Part shown: positions 50,201 through 60,116 of the stretch, piece after piece
Numbering within the stretch: the first letter of the stretch is position 1
Layout of the letters: each line of letters begins with the position of its first letter
Assembly (NCBI RefSeq): GCF_032118995.1
Contig: NC_092653.1
Span: 23,889,202 to 23,953,201, forward strand
Source of the DNA: Asterias amurensis
Taxonomy: Eukaryota > Echinodermata > Asteroidea > Forcipulatida > Asteriidae
DNA: 64,000 nt
Reading direction: 5' to 3'
The notes under the pieces: model-generated
Seen by the model: the letters and a program-made list of their open reading frames with translations, nothing else
Told to the model about the DNA's origin: nothing
Database searches by the model: none
Made by a program: the position numbers and the translations under genes

Positions 50201-52193
50201 TTATTATTTACAGGCCACAATCCCTTTGAATCCTGCCCTCTGGCAAATTGGATATTAGGCCCTAGATACAAGAAATTGGAAAACAACTGGGCATTTTTCT
50301 CCCCAGGCTTGGACATTGGACTAATTCTGTCTATCTGAACTCAATTGGCATTATTGGGACATGTTTATACTGCTGTTATAATGGCATCAGTTGGGTCAGT
50401 CCCAACTCTTGTTGGGACAACCCCAACTTGGCGTGGATGTTTTTTTTAAACACACCCCTCCATCTTCCCCACTGTTCGGAGGATGCTTGAATGGTTGTGA
50501 TTATCACAACTAAACTTGGTCGTACTGGAGTATGGTTGGGAGAGGTCCAGTATTGCTCCCACAGCTGTCTCATGAAGCGGCATGAGAAAGCAAAAACCAT
50601 AATTTAGACACTTACACATAATGCAGAACATTACACAATCTGTCTTTCAAGAAGTCATCTTACTTGGCCACTGCATGTACAAATATTTGCAGAGAGCTTT
50701 AAATTTCTACTTTTGTGTGGATTTGAATTGCATTTTTTTGATTTACTGCAGAAGTGTAGTGAATCAAGTACTCAAAATAATAGTTATGATGATATTAATT
50801 TTTAAGTTATTAAGTTAAGTTATGATGATCAAAACCTCTTACTTAAGTTGTGTGATCAACAGAAAGTAATAGTATGACCACATGTATATGAGGTAACAAA
50901 TTGTGGTATTATACAATGAATACCATACTAAGCTTTCTTACCCCAACAGCATTCAGGAAGTGGTCTTCAGTGACCCATACGTAGTTACTGTATTTCATTC
51001 TCAACTAGATATGATGAAACTTTATAAAGCTGATCTTTCAACATTTTGTACGTCTTGATTCAACACTTCCCTTACAACACAAGTTATATTGACAGTAAAC
51101 ATCAAGACTGACTTGCTGTAAATTAATGTGTAAGCACAAAACAAACTGAGTTTGTTTTGTCTGAAACTTTTTAAACTAAAAAGGTCTTTTAACTGCTTCA
51201 CGCCTAGTTGCGATAATCGTGTTTAGGCTATTGCTCTTGGTCACATCCCATTAGTTAAAGGTTAGACCTTAATTTAGGAGGATTGAGGCTTTGAAATATC
51301 GCAACTATTTAAGCTCTGCTATCTATGTACGACCGTGGAGCAACAGCTCAATGAGATGGTTAAGAAAATCACATCACATCACATCACATCACAAGGCATA
51401 AAACACTAAGATGTTGAAACTGGACCACTTTATACTCGCTGAATTGTATGCATACCTTTGGCGGGGAATAAAAATCCAGCATGTGCCCCTCCAGGCGTTT
51501 CACCAATATCAATCGAGTTCGCTCCCATTTTTGTTTCCCTTGATTGTCCTCACCGACAAGATAGTTCACATTTCCTTCTCGGACAATATCTTCTGGCTGG
51601 TACTTGACCCCACGATGTTGGGCCACCGTGTGTCCCCTTCGAAACCGATTCATTACATTTTCAGTCATGTTCCGGAAAGAGAATTTCCGCAGAACTTTAT
51701 TCTCAGTTCTTTGTCCGCCTCCTCCAACGGGGAGGATATTTCTGCTGTTACCATCAATGCTTGAGGTGCTGGAGTATCTACTGTTGGACTCACCATTGAA
51801 CACATTCCCGTTCCGGACTTCAGGCCGTCCTCCGAAAGAGTCCGACAAAAGCCTGGTGTTGACGTTCGCGTTGGACTCCGAGTCCGCGGGGCTAGCGGGG
51901 CTTTCCAGGGCGGCGTCATTTGCGTTGCGCTGGTCTTCCCTGAAATCAGACGGGCTGACGGTGTTGTAGGCTCGCCGTACTTCTGTTTCAAAATGGTCCA
52001 TGAAGTGATCGGCGAAACGCCGGGCAAATCTATTCTCATCCACGGGTGGTGCACCCTCGGCCGGGGGGTTGACACTTATGAACCGGTGGTAGGCGAAGGC
52101 GAAAGTAGACGCAGCTTTCTGAGCCTCCACCTCGCAGAATTCATTCATATCGATCACTCGATCGTTGTCATGTTGCTCCATCGTCCCGTTCAT
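29233..52193 (-). CDS. SH2B: SH2B-family adaptor protein (complete, seven coding exons, 627 aa)
   Basis: Minus-strand coding exons, in transcript order: 51456-52193, 42794-42895, 37151-37254, 33963-34072, 33209-33418, 29844-30067, 29233-29628; 1884 nt with consistent phases. N-terminus (about residues 10-75: [20 protein letters not shown] ... [20 protein letters not shown]) is the phenylalanine-rich dimerisation domain. A PH domain spans about 185-315 over three exons (FYSPPK|SSKPRIG ... [16 protein letters not shown] ... MRSWLTNIL). A proline-rich linker ([16 protein letters not shown]) follows. The SH2 domain starts at FPWFHG (about 446), has FLVRQSE with the phosphotyrosine-binding arginine near 476, and ends near 540. 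The C-terminus [10 protein letters not shown] matches the Cbl-docking motif of vertebrate APS/SH2B2. Family role: cytoplasmic adaptor downstream of receptor tyrosine kinases and JAKs. Ortholog of the whole vertebrate SH2B1/2/3 group rather than one member (inference). Confidence 0.93.
29665..29750. repeat. SH2B: palindromic repeat family E, copy 1
   Basis: catgcctctgaattccgtgg, ccttttactttc and the hairpin tggagtcaaaactgtgactcca recur in inverted orientation at 32945-33050. It sits in the last SH2B intron, about 37 bases from the terminal exon. Confidence 0.55.
30385..30445. repeat. (ACATGT)n-type simple repeat
   Basis: Runs of acatgtacatgt and variants. The same word is scattered across the whole window, most densely between 30.3 and 33.7 kb in SH2B introns. 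Confidence 0.8.
30446..32940. other. SH2B: SH2B intron between exons 33209-33418 and 29844-30067, no gene seen
   Basis: Only simple repeats (acatgt words, a C-rich tract near 31476-31492) and unassigned repeat fragments. No exon with coding signal found. Confidence 0.55.
32945..33050. repeat. SH2B: palindromic repeat family E, copy 2 (inverted)
   Basis: ttttgtggagtcaagttttt and gactccataaaatgg form the same hairpin as at 29665-29750, and flanking ggaaaaccac and ttgaggcatgtttgtg match it in reverse complement. Confidence 0.55.
34652..34822. mobile_element. SH2B: foldback element of the ttcac...cctaa type
   Basis: gtcaatttcaccaaactctt and taggattaatcttaggac on the left pair with aactaatcctagcgtttcg and tgaaatcggc on the right. 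Imperfect relative of 25618-25750, in an SH2B intron. Confidence 0.5.
35886..35998. repeat. repeat family B, copy
   Basis: tggccttggtgccccttcaa, attttccaatggaggtgccc, aaatggccttgccctt and gaaattccag in family order. It lies in the SH2B intron 34073-37150, where I see no exon. Confidence 0.6.
37429..37530. repeat. repeat family B, diverged copy
   Basis: ttggccttgctgcccctcta, attttcctatgacactgccc and gaaaatgggcttgcc align with the family B order. It lies in the 5.5-kb SH2B intron between PH-domain exons. Confidence 0.5.
39239..39308. repeat. 70-base direct repeat, copy 1
   Basis: From ctgcaagttacgtgtacatt to gatggagagtagata the 70 bases are the same as at 39926-39995 by eye. It is followed by unrelated sequence and a poly-C tract. 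Confidence 0.75.
39926..39995. repeat. 70-base direct repeat, copy 2
   Basis: Matches 39239-39308. It is followed at once by actagtcctaactctttgtg, the arm of the foldback family seen at 25618, which suggests it belongs to a larger element. Confidence 0.75.
41096..41549. mobile_element. 454-bp MITE with 8-bp target duplication (hAT-like)
   Basis: Left end CATAGAGCTATTTGACTAGA and right end TCTAGTCAATATATATAGCTCTATG are terminal inverted repeats; the subterminal gcgttttgaagcc and ggcttcaaaacc continue them. GTCTAACC flanks both ends (41088-41095 and 41550-41557). The 8-bp duplication is typical of hAT elements. No coding sequence inside. An unfilled paralogous site lies at about 41965-42020. 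Confidence 0.85.
41920..42135. repeat. paralogous copy of the MITE insertion locus (empty site)
   Basis: gcagacagccagggtctaac followed directly by a tctatttctggggtg region, the ccagctggcag segment and agttgaatagttgaactcgg reproduces both flanks of the 41096 element without the insertion. The locus is therefore a local duplication made before, or not shared by, the insertion. Confidence 0.75.
43235..43410. repeat. repeat family B2 (tgaagtatcaggcatgc)
   Basis: Blocks aaggggaagggcattttctc, gagcatttcaagggcaccaa and cctccatgaagtatcaggca recur at 45465-45665 and partly at 36590-36665. It lies in the large first SH2B intron. Confidence 0.55.
44514..44677. mobile_element. MITE with AGACCGTATTGAATA ends
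   Basis: AGACCGTATTGAATA at the left pairs with tattcaatacggtct at the right; cgccatcttgtagggc and gccatgttgtagggc are internal direct repeats. Flanks atgccat (44507-44513) and ttgccat (44678-44684) look like a 7-8-bp target duplication with one change. Confidence 0.7.
45465..45665. repeat. repeat family B2, copy 2
   Basis: tttgaaagggcaatggcaac, tttcaagggcaacaaggcaa and cctccatgaagtatcagtcc follow the order of 43235-43410. Confidence 0.55.
47525..48002. mobile_element. MITE related to family A, interrupted by a second MITE
   Basis: Outer ends gggtccaatttcatggctct and agagccatgaaattgggccc form inverted repeats that differ from family A at ggctct versus gagctgc. The centre is interrupted by the complete family A copy at 47722-47965. 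Confidence 0.7.
47722..47965. mobile_element. MITE family A, complete copy nested in another MITE
   Basis: GGGCCAATTTCATAGAGCTG at the left and cagctctatgaaattgggcc at the right, with ttaagcaaaattttgc and gcttaagcaaaattctg inner arms. It lies wholly inside 47525-48002. Confidence 0.75.
48535..48835. repeat. minisatellite, unit about 56 bases, five to six copies
   Basis: gaattgttca-type words recur at about 48574, 48613, 48667, 48723 and 48782, each followed by aggca(g/a)tTgcct and then ctttggtgccct. Units have diverged. It lies in the first SH2B intron. Confidence 0.7.
51367..51393. repeat. (CATCA)n microsatellite next to the SH2B first coding exon
   Basis: Five units of acatc starting near 51369, about 65 bases from the donor of the first coding exon (51456). 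Confidence 0.85.
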
Positions 52194-53950
52194 TTTGACT
52201 GTCTGCTACAATTTGATGACGAAATTAATGGTAATACATGATTCCTGATACAATCCACATCGTGTTCCTTCCAAGAAAATCAATGATCAAGGTTTGTTAA
52301 ACGTGAAATACACGGTGTCTTTCCAAGATAAGTGCTTAGAATTCCTAATAAGTCGTCATCATTTCCGCATCTGTTCGTCGTGTGTGATCATCTGCAGCAC
52401 AAAACACGCGGTAGATCGCATGCAATGTGTGTGTGTGTGTGATGTGATGAGCGCCATCTGCAGACTGTTTCTCTCAAAGCCAATGAAAATAAAATGCGCA
52501 GTACGTCATAATGAATCACTGCGCAAACTGAGGAGGTCAACAGTTCAAAGGCTAACAAGAAAGGTCAACAAAGAAAACAGGTGACTGATTGCTGAATTTA
52601 GTCAACTTTACACAGTCGTTGCTGCGCAAACAAAAGTTTCTCCAAAATCCAGAACCAACAAAGCTAATTACTTCAACTTAGATACAACAGCAGAAGAAAT
52701 CAACGAAAATTGACGATATGTTTGATGCTTGAAGCTTCAAAGTGTGTTGATTTGTGCTGAAAAAGTTACTTTAAAATAAAATTAAAACTTGTGCAAAGTG
52801 GAAATCTAAAAGAGACTTGGAAGTGTCTAGGTGATCGTGATCTGGCTGAATGAATTTCTGGACGGTTTCATCAATGAAAAGAAGGACAGGCATGACGGGT
52901 GTTTCTCCATGTTCTCTCTGTTTTCAGTGTTTACTAACAAGGTAAGACTAATAAAGATATTGCTATTTGGAGATGAACTTCTTTTTAGCTACACAATGGG
53001 TCAATGGGAGAAGACAGGATCAAAATACCTTCCCAGATTAACTCTGAAAAGTTGACACAACAAAACGTGAACAGCATAATGATACAGTGCACCTCCTCAA
53101 GTGCAGTGAACTCTAGTTCACACTGAGTTGCGATTCAAATTTCAAGGCCATCGGGAGAGGAGGGTTGGGATAACTTTCCGTATGGCGCCACCACTTTTTC
53201 ACTCATTTTTACAAACAGGGATATCTCATTGAGGTAAATTTGATACTATATTCTTTCATATCGAATGAATAAGTGGTGGCGCCATACAGAAACTTTCCCC
53301 TAATTTACCTTTTTCTTTTGTAAAAATGAGTGCATCCCATAAGTGGTGGCGCCATAATCACCATACAGAAATTTATCCGCTTAGTAGTTAGGTTAGGAAG
53401 TTAGGGGGGTGGTTTGGGGGAGACGATAGACGCGAAACCGAAATAGTTCTAGCTAGGAGTAGTTGTCCCCTCCCTAAACTTCACCACTCTGTGGACGCCG
53501 GTTCAAAATTAGAACTGGAGGGCTTCTTGCATGTGGATTGGGTTTTTCAGTCCTACTTTGTTGGTTTTAACTTTTCCTTAAAAAAAAACTATTCAATTTC
53601 TTCATTGTCTTCTTAAGTTCTTTACTTCACTGGGTAGAACTCATGCAATTAATGTGGGTAGTTTGTGTGTGTAGGGCATGCTTGCAATGCATGCGCTGGT
53701 ACTCAGTTATATTTACATTGGCTAAATACACAGCGACATGAGGAGTACCAGTTGTGTAGGATGTAGGATTCCTAAACGACACATACCTTGTATTTTTTCC
53801 GCAGATCTTGTAGCAATTGGCAAATATATTTCAAAATGTTTTCATAATGCTATTTGTAACTGCTAACTACATTGTACATTTTGTTTTCCTGCAGAACCAA
53901 ACAAACAGACCTCCATGTCAGCATTTGGGTAGCAGTAATTCTTTCCAAAG
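52194..53950. promoter_or_regulatory. shared upstream region of SH2B (minus) and the PhnD-like gene (plus)
   Basis: The two start codons diverge from a 1757-base interval. It contains a CCAAT word in aaagccaatgaaa near 52478, a (GT)n run near 52429, possible plus-strand donors at aaaacag|gtgact (about 52580) and aacaag|gtaaga (about 52941), and a MITE at 53168-53378. The coding start exon of the PhnD-like gene is preceded by a tttcctgcag acceptor at 53895, so its 5'UTR is spliced. Start sites are not determined. Confidence 0.4.
53168..53378. mobile_element. palindromic MITE with three copies of a cgccaccactt word
   Basis: ggataactttccgtatggcg and ccaccactttttcactc at the left pair with cataagtggtggcgccataa and acagaaatttatcc at the right. 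A third copy, aagtggtggcgccatacaga, lies in the middle near 53272. Confidence 0.65.
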
Positions 53951-56900
53951 ATGGCAGACCAAGCCATTCCACTGAGACTACGTCTCATCACGTATCTTAC
54001 CCCTGGCGTACCCATCAAGTACTTTGAGTTATTGAAGGAATATCTTGAAGAAAAGTTACAATGTTATGTGTATCTTCTGTCTGAGAGTCGCTGGTCTGGA
54101 CCGCCTGCTGACCGTGTAGATCCTTTTACAACAGGAGATGCTGATATTGGTGAGGAAGAGTAGAACCACAGACGGGCAAAGAGTGTTGGCAATCGCCCAA
54201 AAGGGTGGAGGCAATTGCCTCGATGCCCTACGCTTTTCACTGCCTTATCAGGCCAGGAATTTTATCATTGAGAGGGCAAGGCCATTGCCATTTTCTGTTT
54301 GAAAATCTTGCATTCACACGCAGGCTTCCATTGGCCTACGTTGGCCTTGGGCCCAATTTCTAAGCAAAAAATTTTGCCTAAGCAAAAAAATCATTGCTTA
54401 GTAAAATCAGATTACCGGCCAAGACTCCACTCAATTGTAATGCTAAGTAAACAACAGCTTAATACTAGTCAAAAGCAATGTATATTGCAGGAAATTTTGG
54501 CCAGTAACATGTTTAAAATAAGGGAGCTATTTTCGTGCTTAAGCAAATTGTTTGCTTAAGCAGCTCTATGAAATTGGCCCCTGGTTTTGGCCTTGGTGCC
54601 CCTTCAAAGATTTCCCACTGACTTTAAATGTGGTGCTCTTTGCAAAATGAAAATGGCCTGCCCTTTCAAAGATGAAATTCCAGGCCTTAGAGTCTATTTG
54701 AAACTTGTGTTCTATATAAGTAGCGCCAAGGCAAACAGGCCATGCCTCTCTATAATTCCAGGCCTGCCTTGTTGCCCTAAATTAATCCTTACTGTATTCA
54801 CGTTGCAGGATTTGTTTGCTTTCCAACATTCCACCGCATGTTTTTGGATCCAAAAAGCACAGTTATTCTCCTAGGTATAGCTGCTGGAAATGCTGACCCT
54901 CGCATTCAAGATCAACCGATGTACTTTTCAGATGTTATTACCCACAAAGATAATTGGTAAAATATCAAGTTTTATCATAGAGTTACATATATATAAGAAC
55001 TAGAAAGCGCACTTGCCTATATACACGCCCGGCATGCGCCCAGGCGGGCATTTTCTAAGTTGACAAAACTGGCATCTTACAGCGTGTGTTTGTGCGGCCA
55101 TTTTGTAAGTTGAACAAACAGCATCGCATGAGCGTTCAATAAAAAAAAACTGAAACGTGTATTTCATATTCAACGCGCGTGCAGAATGAGGAGCTTGTCA
55201 TCTTGCGGTCCCGTGGCGTTTGTGCACGAAGCATCACTCGTGCGCCCTCTAGTTCTTAGTTATAACTCTATGAGTTTTATATAACACCCAAGCAGATCCT
55301 TGCTATTTGATTGGAGGATTGCCTGATTGAAGGAGTGTTCCATTCAACTCTGCGTCGCCTCATTGAATGGAACATTCCATCTTTCATCTCATGAAAATAT
55401 TTGCACCAAATTGCAATCATAAACATTCATTGTTTGTATAATAGTCAGGCTCATTGTAGAATGTCGCACCTGTCCTAACATCTTCATCTTTAAGCCTTAC
55501 TCCCTAAGCCCACTTGCCTACCATCCTCCTCTCCAATGTCACTTCACTCCAACATTCTTGGACCTACTACATGTGCGAACCAAGTGGCTTTCCTGTAGCT
55601 CTGGTGACCCCTTTCATAAAATAATCCAAACTCCTTTGTGCTTTTACTTTGTCTGTTCGTAATCCTTTCTTTTTGTGGCCTTCATAATATTAAAAATCTA
55701 AATTTGTTGAGTTTAAATGAGAACTAGAATTGTATAGTTTTTTTTACGATTTGGGTATGTTAGTGTTAAAAGCTTGTTGTGCTAACCAAAGTTCTCTTTT
55801 GTTTTGCAGTACTAAATTCAAAGAGTTTAAAGACCTGCGTGGTTCAAGATGGGCATACAATGACGACTACTCATTAAGTGGATGTCTCATAACACTCAGG
55901 GAACTACGGAAGATTGGAGAAAATGCAAATTTCTTTGGCAACATTGTTCGATCAGGTATGGTTACTTTTGTCGCTTTCTTTTTCTGGATCCTCCCTTAAT
56001 CCCTTTCCCTTTTTTTTCTATAAACGGATATGTATTTGTTTGTACTTGTTTATGCCTCTGATGAAGAAGGTCCAATTTGGATCGAAAGCTAAGGCCATCT
56101 AACCTACTAATTAGGCTATTTAGTTTTTATATATATTTTTGTATGAGATACCACTTTACATCACAAGGCGGGCGGCCATTATAAGATGAAGGTTATACTT
56201 TAAAACTGATTTGGGCTGTCGTCAGAAATGTCAAACCTTCCAGTCTCAAGCTCTGGTGTTACTGATCAGCAGAGAGTGGGTTTGAGTCTCGATCTTGACG
56301 CTTGTGTCCTTAAGCAAAACACTAATTGTAAACCCTTTCAGGTGCAACATAAATTGGGGCGATCATAAGATATCACAATTCTTCATAAACTGCAAAATAC
56401 CTGTCTTTAAAAGTGTTTCTCTTAATTTGTTCAAGTGTCTTGAGCACCTAAATGGTGGATGTGCGCTATAAAGACATGCATGCTCAGATCTTTTGTTAAA
56501 GTGAAAATTACCTTGTATGTCTATAGCCAACTAAGATCCCCACGTCTTTTAATTGGAATTAAAGGTACTCCTACCTGATCCCTGACCTTTCGACCCCCTA
56601 TTCCTTTCCATCAGGCGCCCATTTGAAGTCGATCAAGATGGTCCTGAACAAAATGGTAGACGGTGCCGCAATCGACTCCAACACCCTCTCCTATCAGATG
56701 AAATGTGATCCAGAGTTGAGGAAGAAACTACACATTGTCACATCATGGGGACCACTACCCGTATACCCTGCTGTGGTCAGCTCAAAATTACCCGGTAAGT
56801 GCATTTTCTTTTGGTTTATTTTCTAAAGATACCACCTGATTGAATTTAAGCAAGGCACTTAACCATGATCGCTCCATAAAGTAGGGGAGGTAGTGCTTTC

Positions 56901-58546
56901 TGCTCTACTAACCAGGCTTCTTATGGATACCCATGCCTGCATCCGTATATGGACTGTAAAGGGGATAACCCTATTTCAGCCTCAGGAATACATGTAGGTG
57001 GCAATGGCCCCTGGACAAAACAAATTGTTAATAGCTCACACCCTGACATGGCCTTCGGGCCTTGTGTGTCACATGACTTGCATACAAATTAATAATATAA
57101 AAACGTAGGTTTCTGGCCTAAAGTCACATCTATTGAGTTAATTGTCAGTGACTCAAACTCATACTCGAGTCATGAGGTGCATTCTTTGACCTAGAGATGA
57201 CCCTGACTCCCAGTGGGACATACACTCATTCTTATTGACTCACACAGCCTAAAAATAACCTTTGCAATTCCTAGACTGTTTCTAAACCCAACATAAGAAA
57301 AACCCATGTAAGCTACTTTTTACCATAAATAAAACAGTCAGAGTGAGGATGGATCTTCAGCATAGTAGATAAATTCTCAGAACGTTTTGTGCATCCAAGT
57401 ATTATTCTAATTATCTTGAAGGGCACAGTAATTTTCCTATTGTAAAGGGGAGTGAAAACCTGAAAAGGGCATCTTGGCAAAAGCAACGGGACAACTGGGC
57501 AATATTTAGCAGGCGCTGTACATTACTTCAATCAAGGCCTGCATGGATTATACACAAGCAATACAAATTCTTGTATAATGCATTATGAATAAGCGCTGGA
57601 CAGTCTGCCAAAAATAGAAGTGTAACTGACTTCTAATGCCATACACACTTTGAGTCAATAGATTAACCGGAGATTGCAACTCATTGTGACATTTGCAAAA
57701 TTGCCGAGGTACGATGCTCTAGAGGGGGATTTACTTACACCTGTTTTTTAGAATTCATCCCTCTTGATGATTCATGTTGGATTCGGGATTCATGATCTCA
57801 ACTGAGACTGCCTGCCGATGGTAAATTAAATTAAAACTGAAGCTTTAAGACTGGAGGGTCATTGAAAGTCTCAAGGGGCCCATCTTTAAGATCCGCTCAG
57901 CAAATAACTTTGAGGATCAAAGATGTCCTTAAATATTCCTATTAAAAGCTATTTGTATCCTTCATTTGTTTTAGTGAAATGGCTGCTGGCAATATACATG
58001 TATTTAAGTAGAATAAACTGCATTTAAAAAAAAAAAATTATTCAGGACATGATAGCTCTTTTTTAACTTTTCCATTAGAAATCTGAATTTGCATAACAGT
58101 CAGTTCAAAAAGATTTATCTTTGACAGTTTTATAAGTATCTCAGATTTGAGATATTAAGATGCTTCTACAAATAAGCACACAGGTTTAACTCCCTGTCAG
58201 TGAAAAACTTCCTTAGGTTTAATTCTTATTATTATTGGTTTATTAAACCAATATTAAGATGCTTCTACAAATAAGCACACAGGTTTAACTCCCTGTCAGT
58301 AAAAAACTTCCTTAGGTTCAATTCTTATGTTTTTCTTTCTCTTCATTTTTTTTTCAAGAGGAACTGAGGAAGTCGTTGGTCAGCCACTTTCTCAAGATGC
58401 ATGAAGATCCAAAGTGGCAGGCTCGTCTGAACGAGTTCTTGGTGACTAGGTTTGTCCCTGTTACATTGGAGGACCTTCAAGGAGAGGGAGACAAAATCAG
58501 GGAAGAAGTTGGAGAGATGACCATGACCAAAGAAGTAAACTACTGA
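53951..58546 (+). CDS. PhnD-like substrate-binding-protein homologue without signal peptide (complete, five exons, 286 aa)
   Basis: Plus-strand exons 53951-54149, 54809-54956, 55810-55955, 56615-56794 and 58359-58546 join in phase to an intact 861-nt reading frame, stop TGA 58544-58546. The start ATG (caaagATGG) follows a spliced 5'UTR. The protein resembles the phosphonate-binding (PhnD, Pfam Phosphonate-bd) class of type 2 periplasmic binding proteins. It opens with a beta strand and LKEYLEEKLQCYVYLL, then FTTGDADIGFVCFPTF, then FKEFKDLRGSRWAYNDDYSLSG (residues 119-140, the KSLxDLKGKxxAF...S.SG block), then LNKMVDGAAIDSNTL (175-189, with the ligand-site-type D185), and a C-terminal PEELRKSLVSHFLKM. 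No signal peptide or lipobox, and no PhnC or PhnE partner, so it should be cytosolic. Ligand and role unknown. The family call is by motif order, not by search. Confidence 0.82.
54250..54686. repeat. repeat family B interrupted by a MITE
   Basis: Family B blocks (caggccaggaattttatc, agggcaaggcca) on the left and ggccttggtgccccttcaaa to gatgaaattccaggcct on the right are separated by the family A MITE at 54349-54580. It lies in the first intron of the PhnD-like gene. Confidence 0.65.
54349..54580. mobile_element. MITE family A inserted into repeat B
   Basis: gggcccaatttctaagcaaa at the left and gcagctctatgaaattggcc at the right; the left end has lost part of the atagagctgc segment. Confidence 0.7.
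56225..56480 (+). repeat. tRNA-derived SINE
   Basis: A-box-like caagctctggtgttactg, B-box-like gtgggtttgagtctcg, then cttgtgtccttaagcaaaac and a tail ending gcgctataaagaca. The gacac/cttgtgtccttaagc segment links it to the inverted copy at 59285-59430. It lies in the third intron of the PhnD-like gene. Confidence 0.6.
58154..58328. repeat. tandem duplication, unit about 99 bases
   Basis: attaagatgcttctacaaat to ccttaggttyaattcttat occurs at 58154 and again at 58253, with two or three differences over about 77 bases. It lies immediately before the last exon of the PhnD-like gene. Confidence 0.8.
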
Positions 58547-59160
58547 TATAACACCCTCTCCCTAGTCTTGGTTCTAGTGATGCTCATGGCGCTTCAAGAT
58601 TATTACCCCTGGTCACTGGGCCTTAAATCATTCCTTAAACCTAAAATCATTCCTTGAATCATTCCTACCTACCATGAATCCCTAGCAAAATTAGATTTGG
58701 AACCTCTTCATGTATAAGGCGAGAGAAAGTTTGCAGAGTTTTCTCAACAAAAGCTTGCTCCTCACAGCAGTTCTCTGAGTGGTTTCCACTCTCTGAATAC
58801 ACATCATCAATGTCGCTCAGAAATCAACCCAAGTTCAAACCGTACAGGTGTTCCTTACCACATTCAGGACAAGCCCTCTGCCTTACATGACTGGGTTACT
58901 AAATAGAAAATAGTGCAATATTGTCCTCTCAGTCCACCATTGGATCTTAAGTCTCGTTTTGTATCAACCAATCAATTTTTTGGAGGTTCACCCAAATTTA
59001 ATTAATAATTTTTTCTTGATCTTCTTTTAAGGACTGTTAGTCTTATATATAGTGTGCTTTCTTGTAAAATTTTGCCTCAGACTGCCTGAGTTTTAATATT
59101 GTATTTTTCTTCTTTGTAAATTGCATGTAATTCAGCCTTTGGCTGCAATGTGGTTTTAAC

Positions 59161-59166
59161 AATAAA
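59161..59166 (+). terminator. candidate polyadenylation signal of the PhnD-like gene
   Basis: AATAAA about 615 bases after the stop, followed by an A-rich run. The preceding ttcagcctttggctgcaatg resembles LINE/SINE 3' ends, so it may instead be a retroposon tail. Confidence 0.3.
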
Positions 59167-59284
59167 CCAATTAATTAAAAAAAAAATTAAAAAAACCTTC
59201 TCGGAATAAACAGCCTTGTGCAACAAATGTGGTACTCAGCTGAATCAATCACAAGAACCATCTCTGCCCTCACAGGTACCAATT

Positions 59285-59430
59285 AACCCCTGTGCAGAGA
59301 GAAGCAATTATATTGAAGTGTCTTGTGCAGGGACACAAGTGTCACGACCGGGATTCGAACCCATACTCTGCTGAACACTAGAATCACTAGAGCTTGAATT
59401 CGGTCCTCTTATCCCCTTTTCCACGACACC
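59285..59430 (-). repeat. tRNA-derived SINE, inverted
   Basis: Read on the minus strand: caagctctagtgattctag (A-box region), gtatgggttcgaatcccggt (B box), then gtgacacttgtgtccctg. The same family as 56225-56480. Confidence 0.6.
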
Positions 59431-59639
59431 CCATAATATTACGTAAACCCACAATTTGTTCTGTAAAACAAAGGAGGGCCATTGCTTTTATGAATTGTTG
59501 CAAAAAATAATGTCCAACATGCCCATATTTTCCTGGAAAGTAGGGTCAAAGTAGACGTATTCAGTGTTGACCTTTAATTGCTTAAAACCTGGAAACTTAT
59601 TATAGAAGAGCATGGTTCCAATTTGTATCAATTATTTGT

Positions 59640-59768
59640 ATTACTATTATTATTATTATCATATATGATTTGTGTGTTATTAATTTTTTCTGTATTGCAT
59701 GTATTCAAAATGATTTTCTCCCATGGTAGGACCAATAAAATTGAATTGAATTGAATTGAATTGAATCG
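59640..59768 (+). repeat. LINE-type 3' tail with (TTGAA)n
   Basis: catggtaggaccaataaaat followed by five ttgaa units. AATAAA plus a short tandem repeat tail is the usual end of CR1/L2-like elements. No coding remnant of the element is seen beside it. Confidence 0.5.
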
Positions 59769-60116
59769 AGTTAAGGGTTAAACGCTTCATAATTCGGGGG
59801 GGGGCGGGGGCACAAGACTCTTTAGGGGGTGGAATATTTGTACAGGACCAAAATCAAGTAACCCACAAGGATCAAAGTGAGAGAAGTCTAAGCACTGATA
59901 AAAAAGGATCTCATTGATTTTATGGGCGAGTAGGGGAGGGGGGTACACTTGCCCCCCCCCCCCCTCGAATTATGATGTCAGATGTTCGCGGGGGGGGGGG
60001 GGGGTAGACTGGATACGTCCGTCCGACGTTCAGGCTGGGGGGCAGGGATGGTTGGCAATATTAGTCGGCAGAGGGCGCTGTGCAAGTATTGACTGGTCGA
60101 GAGTTGACATAACGTC

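Noticed and set aside
51384-51455. Extension of the SH2B first coding exon to the open-frame end
   Set aside because: A proper gtatgc donor follows CCAAAG at 51456, where the family exon ends and the next exon continues with SSKPR in phase.
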